Shown: positions 6,399 through 9,989 of the stretch, one piece after another
Numbering within the stretch: the stretch's first letter is position 1
Layout of the letters: each line of letters opens with the position of its first letter
From: DATCJU01 sp036562635
GTDB taxonomy: Bacteria; Actinomycetota; Actinomycetes; Mycobacteriales; Pseudonocardiaceae
Length of the DNA stretch: 9,989 nt
Direction: 5' to 3'
NCBI GenBank assembly: GCA_036562635.1
Contig: DATCJU010000156.1
Location: 1 to 9,989 of the forward strand
Notes under the pieces: generated by a model
Databases searched by the model: none
Told to the model about the DNA's origin: nothing
The model's input: only the letters and a program-made list of their open reading frames with translations
Program-made: the position numbers and the translations under genes

Positions 6399-6474
6399 TG
6401 GTAGCGGTGGCCGGAATCGAACCGGCGACACAGCGATTATGAGCCGCTTGCTCTACCGACTGAGCTACACCGCC
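6399..6474 (-). tRNA. metT: tRNA-Met, elongator type (anticodon CAT), 3' CCA encoded
   Basis: Cloverleaf: acceptor GGCGGTG/CACCGCT (first pair G-U), D stem GCTC/GAGC, anticodon stem AGCGG/TCGCT with loop CTCATAA (anticodon CAT), T stem GCCGG/CCGGC with loop TTCGATT, discriminator A, then CCA at 6401-6399 in the gene. It lacks the three G-C pairs of an initiator anticodon stem. A CAT anticodon can also be tRNA-Ile with lysidine, but position next to tRNA-Thr and rpmG fits mycobacterial metT. Confidence 0.93.
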
Positions 6475-6541
6475 ACGGGACTCCAGGTCCCACACCAACA
6501 AGCCGCAGTACCCGCTCTGCGAGCACCGCGGCCTGTCGTCG

Positions 6542-6614
6542 AGCCCCAATACGGAATCGAACCGTAGACCTTCTCCTTACCATGGAGACGCTCTGCCGAC
6601 TGAGCTATTGGGGC
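6542..6614 (-). tRNA. thrT: tRNA-Thr (anticodon GGT)
   Basis: A 73-base cloverleaf: acceptor GCCCCAA/TTGGGGC, D stem GCTC/GAGC, anticodon stem TCTCC/GGAGA with loop ATGGTAA (anticodon GGT), T stem TACGG/CCGTA with loop TTCGATT, discriminator T. CCA is not encoded; the following bases are CGA. It is first in the tRNA-Thr, tRNA-Met, rpmG unit, with a good promoter upstream. Confidence 0.96.
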
Positions 6615-6636
6615 CTGCTCTCGCGGAGCGATTAGG

Positions 6637-6665
6637 ACTCTACACAACATCCCCGCGGAATCCAA
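6637..6665 (-). promoter_or_regulatory. Promoter for the tRNA-Thr / tRNA-Met / rpmG unit
   Basis: On the minus strand, TTGGAT (6665-6660) and TAGAGT (6642-6637) are separated by exactly 17 bases, a good match to the housekeeping sigma pattern. TGTG precedes the -10. Transcription would start about 16 bases before the mature tRNA-Thr 5' end. The -35 begins only 15 bases after the stop codon of the upstream phosphodiesterase gene. Confidence 0.7.
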
Positions 6666-6679
6666 AATCGGAGCCCGGT

Positions 6680-9319
6680 TCAACGCACAAGAGTGAGCAC
6701 CGTCTCATCGTGCCGGCCCCGCTGCTGCACGGTGCGGGCCTGCAACCAGGCCTCGAAGCGCTCCTCGGACAGCGGCCGCGAGATCAGGTAGCCCTGGGCG
6801 ACGTCACACCCCATCCGCACCAGCTGGTCCCGCGCGGCGTCCTCCTCGACGCCCTCGGCCACCACGGTCAGCCCCAGTGAGTGCCCGAGCTCGACGATGG
6901 AGCGCACCACCGCCAGGTCCCCCAGGTCGGTCCCCATGCCCAGCACGAAGCTCTTGTCGATCTTCACCTCGTCCACCGGGAGCTGCCGCAGGTAGGCCAG
7001 CGACGAGTACCCCGTGCCGAAGTCGTCGACGGCCAGCACCACGCCCAGCGCGTGCAGCCGACGCAGCACCGGCAGCGCACGCTCCGGATCGGCCATCACC
7101 CCGGACTCGGTCAGCTCCAGGGTCAGCAGTCGAGGCGGCACCCCGTGCCGCCGCAGCGCCTCATCCACCCGGTCAGGGAAGGTCTCGTCGGCCAGGTTGC
7201 GCACCGAGAGGTTCACCGCGACGGACAGCCGCAACCCGCGGTCCGCCCAGGACCGCACCTTGGCCAGCGCACTGTCGATGACGAACATGGTCAGCGCGTC
7301 GACCAGACCGGTGGCCTCCACCGCCGGCACGAACTCGTCCGGATCCACCCGGCCGTACTCGGGGTGCACCCAGCGCACCAGCGCCTCCACCCCGAGCACC
7401 TCGCGGGTGGGCAGCGCCACCTTGGGTTGGTAGTGCAGGTGCAGCTGCCCCTCCTCCAGCGCCTGACGGAACTGGGTGACCAGCTGGAACCGGCGCAGGA
7501 ACCCCTCGCTCATGCTGGGCGAGTAACCGCGCACGCTGTCCCCGGCGCTGCAGGCGGCGCGCACCGCCACGTCGGCCCGCTGCAGCAGGGCGTCCACGTC
7601 CGGCTCGGACCCGTCGGCGTCGGGCTGCACCGTGACGTACCCCACGGTGGCGTCGGCCTCGACGGTGAGCCGGTCCACCGGGTACGGCGCGGCGAGCTCG
7701 GCGCGCAGCTGCTCGGCGATCCGGCGCCCGTCCTCCTCGGTGCAGTCCGCCAACAGCACCGCGAAGGTGCCGCCCTCCAGCCGGGCCAGCGGGACGCCTT
7801 CGCCCAACGCCTCCCGCAGCCGCCGGCCCGCGACCACGAGCATCCGGTCCGCCCACGCGTGCCCCAGCGCGTCGCTCACCGTGGACAGCGAGCCCAGGTC
7901 GAGCCGCAGCACCACCGAGGGACGCCGCTCCCGCAGCCGGTCCACCGCCGCCTCCCGGAACCCGGGCCGGTTCAACAGACCGGTGAGCGGGTCGTGGTAG
8001 GCGTCGTGCCGCAGCCGCGCCAGCAGCCGCCGGTTGTCCAGCGCGGTGGCCAGGTGGCTGGCCAGGGTGCGCAGCAGCTGCACGTCGGGGCGCCCGAAGC
8101 CCCGCCAGCGGCTCAACCGGTCGTGCACCTCGATCGCGCCGAGCACCTGGTGTGCCCCGCGCAGCAGCACGACCAGTGCCTCGTGCGCCCCCCGCTCGGT
8201 GAGTGCCTCCTGCACCTGCTCAGGGGCGTCCAGCATCCGGTGGTACCGCACCTGCTCACCCGACAGTTGCAGCAGCGCGTCGTCCCGGAACAGTCGTGCG
8301 CTGTCGCGCGGCGCTCCCTCCGGCAGCGGCTGACCGGCCACCAGCGTCCGTACCGGTGCCGCCGGGTCCAGGCGCAGGTGCAGCACGACCCGCCGGGCGG
8401 AGAGCTGTTCCCGGATCCGTTCGGTGATGCGCTCCCACTCACCGCTGTCGACGTCGTCACTCATGTCCGGCACCCGGTTCCACCGGGAGCCGAGGCCCGT
8501 GCCGGCCCGTTGTCCGGAGCGGGCGACGGTGAGACTGACGTCGCTGAGCGCCTCCAGGTCCCGTTGCTCGCGCAGCAGCTCGTAGTAGGTGCGGTAGATC
8601 CGGACCAGGGCCACGGCGACCAGCAGGTCCAGCACCCACCCCCAGGGAACGCGCACCGCGATCTGGTAGCCCACGACCCCGACGGCGAGGTTGAGCAGCC
8701 CGACGGTGAAGGTGCCGAGGCCGAGGCGGAGCGCCGCGGTGAGGCCCGGTTGCCCGGTGAGCACGCGGAGTGCGACGAGCCCCAGCCCGGTGCTCACCAG
8801 CGGTGAGGTCAGACCGGCGAGCAGAGCCGCCACCCAGGAGGGCACGGCCGGCCCCAGCAGGCCCTGGATCATCGTGTAGACCAGGAACGGAACCACGATC
8901 TCCAGGCACATGACGCCGGTGTTGTAGGCGCTGTTGGCCGTGAGCCTGCGGGCGATCTGGATGCCCAGCCCTGCCACCAGGTGTGCGCCCAGGACCATCT
9001 CGAACGGGGCGGCCAACAGGCCGATGACCAGGGGGATCTCCGTGAACGAGATGGCCCAGCCGATCTGTCGGACGTCCACGTCGATGGTGAGCTGCTCGGC
9101 GAGGACGAATCCGGCGACCAACAGCAGGGCCAGCCAGACCGGGCTGTCGGTCGGTGCGGTGGGAGGCAGCCACCGGGCGGTCGCCACGGCCGCCGCGAGT
9201 CCTGTGGTGAGGACGACCCCGGAGAACACCCGATAGACACGGCGCCGCCGAACGTCCATCTGCGCCCGGTCCGACAACCGTGCCGATCCGGTACGGGATG
9301 TGTGGTCGGGGTCTGCCAT
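6680..9319 (-). CDS. Membrane GAF-GGDEF-EAL protein; probable cyclic-di-GMP phosphodiesterase
   Basis: The 879-residue product starts at ATG 9319 (AGGAGG four bases upstream; an adjacent TTG is less likely). After a basic cytoplasmic N-terminus, residues about 31-243 form seven or eight hydrophobic segments. A short coiled linker leads to a GAF-like domain (about 295-432), then a GGDEF-fold domain (about 438-600, YHDPLTGLLNR) and an EAL domain (about 612-862). The GGDEF active site is degenerate: EGGTF at 515-519, and the metal-binding Asp segment reads DLGSLS (474-479), so no cyclase activity is expected. The EAL site looks complete: Glu645 (EAL), Asn703, Glu735 and Glu738, Asp765-Asp766 (DDFGTGYSS), Lys786, Glu822, Gln842. 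It therefore probably hydrolyses c-di-GMP to pGpG at the membrane, with the membrane, GAF and dead GGDEF parts as sensors. It is monocistronic by position. Confidence 0.93.
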   Translation of the reverse strand: MADPDHTSRTGSARLSDRAQMDVRRRRVYRVFSGVVLTTGLAAAVATARWLPPTAPTDSPVWLALLLVAGFVLAEQLTIDVDVRQIGWAISFTEIPLVIGLLAAPFEMVLGAHLVAGLGIQIARRLTANSAYNTGVMCLEIVVPFLVYTMIQGLLGPAVPSWVAALLAGLTSPLVSTGLGLVALRVLTGQPGLTAALRLGLGTFTVGLLNLAVGVVGYQIAVRVPWGWVLDLLVAVALVRIYRTYYELLREQRDLEALSDVSLTVARSGQRAGTGLGSRWNRVPDMSDDVDSGEWERITERIREQLSARRVVLHLRLDPAAPVRTLVAGQPLPEGAPRDSARLFRDDALLQLSGEQVRYHRMLDAPEQVQEALTERGAHEALVVLLRGAHQVLGAIEVHDRLSRWRGFGRPDVQLLRTLASHLATALDNRRLLARLRHDAYHDPLTGLLNRPGFREAAVDRLRERRPSVVLRLDLGSLSTVSDALGHAWADRMLVVAGRRLREALGEGVPLARLEGGTFAVLLADCTEEDGRRIAEQLRAELAAPYPVDRLTVEADATVGYVTVQPDADGSEPDVDALLQRADVAVRAACSAGDSVRGYSPSMSEGFLRRFQLVTQFRQALEEGQLHLHYQPKVALPTREVLGVEALVRWVHPEYGRVDPDEFVPAVEATGLVDALTMFVIDSALAKVRSWADRGLRLSVAVNLSVRNLADETFPDRVDEALRRHGVPPRLLTLELTESGVMADPERALPVLRRLHALGVVLAVDDFGTGYSSLAYLRQLPVDEVKIDKSFVLGMGTDLGDLAVVRSIVELGHSLGLTVVAEGVEEDAARDQLVRMGCDVAQGYLISRPLSEERFEAWLQARTVQQRGRHDETVLTLVR

Positions 9320-9431
9320 CAACCCTCCTCACCGACGTCGACGGCCCGGGACCCGCCTCGGTCGTCACCAGATCGTGACGGAAGGGGCACCCCTGCGCCA
9401 GCTCGTCACCCAGCGTGCCCACCTGGCCGGA

Positions 9432-9461
9432 TGCGGCCGTCTCGACCCGACACGGCCCGCA
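9432..9461 (-). other. Hairpin in the putative phosphodiesterase 5' leader
   Basis: On the minus strand TGCGGGCCGT pairs with ACGGCCGCA (one bulged base), and an inner TCG/CGA pair closes a small loop. It ends about 113 bases before the phosphodiesterase start. If transcription begins upstream of it, this would be a structured 5' UTR element. It does not match the c-di-GMP riboswitch core that I know. Confidence 0.4.
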
Positions 9462-9493
9462 CCGGGTGCCACTCGATCATCCCAGCGGGAACA

Positions 9494-9509
9494 GGTGACA
9501 CAGGTCACG
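9494..9509. promoter_or_regulatory. CRP/GlxR-like binding site, proximal
   Basis: GGTGACACAGGTCACG fits GTGA-N6-TCAC, the core of CRP-family sites (GlxR in corynebacteria, Crp in mycobacteria and Streptomyces). The dyad arms GTGAC/GTCAC are perfect with a 4-base centre. It lies about 175 bases before the phosphodiesterase start codon. Confidence 0.55.
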
Positions 9510-9533
9510 ATGAGACAAGCGGCACATGCCGGG

Positions 9534-9545
9534 TGGCAATTGCCA
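9534..9545. promoter_or_regulatory. Perfect 12-bp palindrome TGGCAATTGCCA
   Basis: An uninterrupted 12-base palindrome lies between the two CRP-like boxes. Such sites commonly bind dimeric repressors. No candidate protein can be named from this window. Confidence 0.4.
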
Positions 9546-9602
9546 AAAGCGTCACACTCAACGCGGCAAAACCCACCCGAATGGAGCAACCACCACCCGA
9601 TA

Positions 9603-9618
9603 TGTGATAAACATCACT
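9603..9618. promoter_or_regulatory. CRP/GlxR-like binding site, distal
   Basis: TGTGATAAACATCACT is close to the full CRP-family consensus TGTGA-N6-TCACA. On the minus strand it reads AGTGATGTTTATCACA. Dyad arms GTGAT/ATCAC with a 4-base centre give the same geometry as the proximal site, 109 bases away. It lies about 284 bases before the phosphodiesterase start. Confidence 0.6.
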
Positions 9619-9685
9619 TTCCGGGACCTCTGTGGCGTCCATCCCGACCCCACGGCAGAACTGTGAGAAAGACAACAGTCCATTC

Positions 9686-9740
9686 TGTTCCGTTCGAGGG
9701 AAAACGGCACCGCTGAATGGAGTAGTGCCGTCACGGAATG
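9686..9740. other. Nested inverted repeat
   Basis: An outer pair (TTCCGT 9688-9693 with ACGGAA 9733-9738, extendable by two wobble pairs) encloses an inner perfect 7-bp pair (ACGGCAC 9704-9710 with GTGCCGT 9725-9731) around a 14-base loop. It could be a long RNA hairpin at the end of the phzF-like transcript or part of the phosphodiesterase control region. The function is unknown. Confidence 0.45.
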
Positions 9741-9841
9741 TTCTCGGTGTCTCCCCTCGCCCGTCGAAGACACACCGAACGTCGAGGAACACCACGTCGG
9801 CCCGCGGTGTGGCCGTGCGTCACGTGCCGGGCGACGCCCCG

Positions 9842-9989
9842 TCAGACCACCAGCTCACCCCGGAGCACGGTGACCGCACGCCCGAGCAGACCCACCCGGT
9901 CCCCGCGACACCTGACCCGCACCAGTCCGCCCCGCGGCGAGGCCTGCTCCCCCACCAGCTCGTCCCGCCCCAGACGAGCCGACCACCAG
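9842..9989 (-). CDS. C-terminal fragment of a PhzF-family (phenazine biosynthesis-like) protein
   Basis: An open frame enters from the right edge and stops with TGA at 9842, giving 48 visible residues. The tail pattern QASPRGGLVRVR, a short turn, then LGRAVTVLRGELVV matches the conserved end of PhzF-family proteins, where a QGxxxGR/QxSxRGG-type segment is followed by GGxAVxVxRGEL. PhzF enzymes have a diaminopimelate-epimerase fold and isomerise small acids; most family members outside phenazine clusters have unknown substrates. The N-terminal domain and catalytic glutamate lie outside the window, so activity cannot be judged. It is on the same strand as the phosphodiesterase gene but 520 bases away, so it is probably a separate unit. 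Confidence 0.75.
   Translation of the reverse strand, partial: WWSARLGRDELVGEQASPRGGLVRVRCRGDRVGLLGRAVTVLRGELVV

Larger units (their letters stand above)
9320..9841. other. Long non-coding regulatory region upstream of the phosphodiesterase gene
   Basis: About 520 bases separate the phosphodiesterase start from the phzF-like stop. No frame here shows the codon bias of the neighbours, and the segment from about 9510 to 9740 is visibly richer in A and T. It holds several dyads (two CRP/GlxR-like boxes, a 12-bp palindrome, a nested inverted repeat, a leader hairpin), described separately. I found no confident -35/-10 pair for the phosphodiesterase gene. Shorter inverted repeats follow the phzF-like stop (GCGTC/GACGC, 9817-9837; ACACC/GGTGT, 9789-9810) and may help end that transcript. 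Confidence 0.6.

Noticed and set aside
6881..8806. A 641-codon open frame antisense to the phosphodiesterase gene
   Set aside because: It is a by-product of GC-rich codon bias on the opposite strand: the translation is Gln/His/Arg/Pro-rich with no domain pattern, and the sense frame encodes clear GAF, GGDEF and EAL motifs.
9505..9795. A 96-codon minus-strand frame upstream of the phosphodiesterase, with a hydrophobic C-terminal stretch
   Set aside because: Its third codon positions lack the strong GC bias of the neighbours, no good ribosome binding site precedes either Met, and it overlaps the dyad sites. A 45-codon version starting at 9642 is not excluded but unsupported.
9320..9841. A c-di-GMP riboswitch upstream of the phosphodiesterase
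   Set aside because: I found no GEMM-type core or tetraloop-receptor arrangement on the minus strand; only generic hairpins are present.

Overview
The window is strongly GC-rich DNA from an actinobacterium. Third codon positions are dominated by G and C, GTG starts are common, and ribosome binding sites are AGGAGG-like. The order tRNA-Thr, tRNA-Met, rpmG, hadA, hadB, (aminotransferase), tRNA-Trp, secE, nusG, rplK, rplA is the conserved actinobacterial ribosomal/translocase neighbourhood known from Mycobacterium and Streptomyces. Protein style (NusG and SecE extensions, a HadA/HadB pair without HadC) suggests Pseudonocardiales, but that placement is inference.

Layout, left to right. (1) 101-595, plus strand: a small unrecognised exported or membrane-anchored protein, facing rplA across a perfect 17-bp terminator stem. 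(2) 719-3491, minus strand: tRNA-Trp, secE, nusG, rplK and rplA, read right to left as one likely transcription unit, with hairpins in the nusG-rplK and rplK-rplA gaps. (3) 3761-5011, plus strand: a class I PLP aminotransferase (aspartate aminotransferase type), divergent from tRNA-Trp and convergent with hadB across another strong bidirectional terminator. (4) 5084-6000, minus strand: hadA-hadB, a MaoC-type (R)-hydratase pair coupled by an ATGA overlap, with its own candidate promoter and dyad operator. (5) 6154-6614, minus strand: tRNA-Thr, tRNA-Met and rpmG (zinc-ribbon L33), with a recognisable promoter upstream and a perfect hairpin terminator downstream. (6) 6680-9319, minus strand: an 879-residue membrane protein with GAF, degenerate GGDEF and intact EAL domains, most likely a cyclic-di-GMP phosphodiesterase. 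(7) 9320-9841: a roughly 520-bp non-coding region rich in dyads, including two CRP/GlxR-like boxes. (8) 9842-9989, minus strand: the C-terminal end of a PhzF-family protein cut by the window edge.

Functionally this is mostly a translation and protein-export housekeeping block: tRNAs, L33, L11, L1, the antitermination factor NusG and the translocon subunit SecE. Inserted in it are an amino-acid aminotransferase and a fatty-acyl dehydratase pair. The signalling gene at the right end is separate. Its long upstream region, with possible cAMP-receptor-type sites, would link one nucleotide second messenger to turnover of another. I found no CRISPR array, insertion sequence, prophage or clearly undescribed multi-gene system. 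The most interesting signals are the regulatory architecture upstream of the phosphodiesterase and the dyad in the hadA promoter region.
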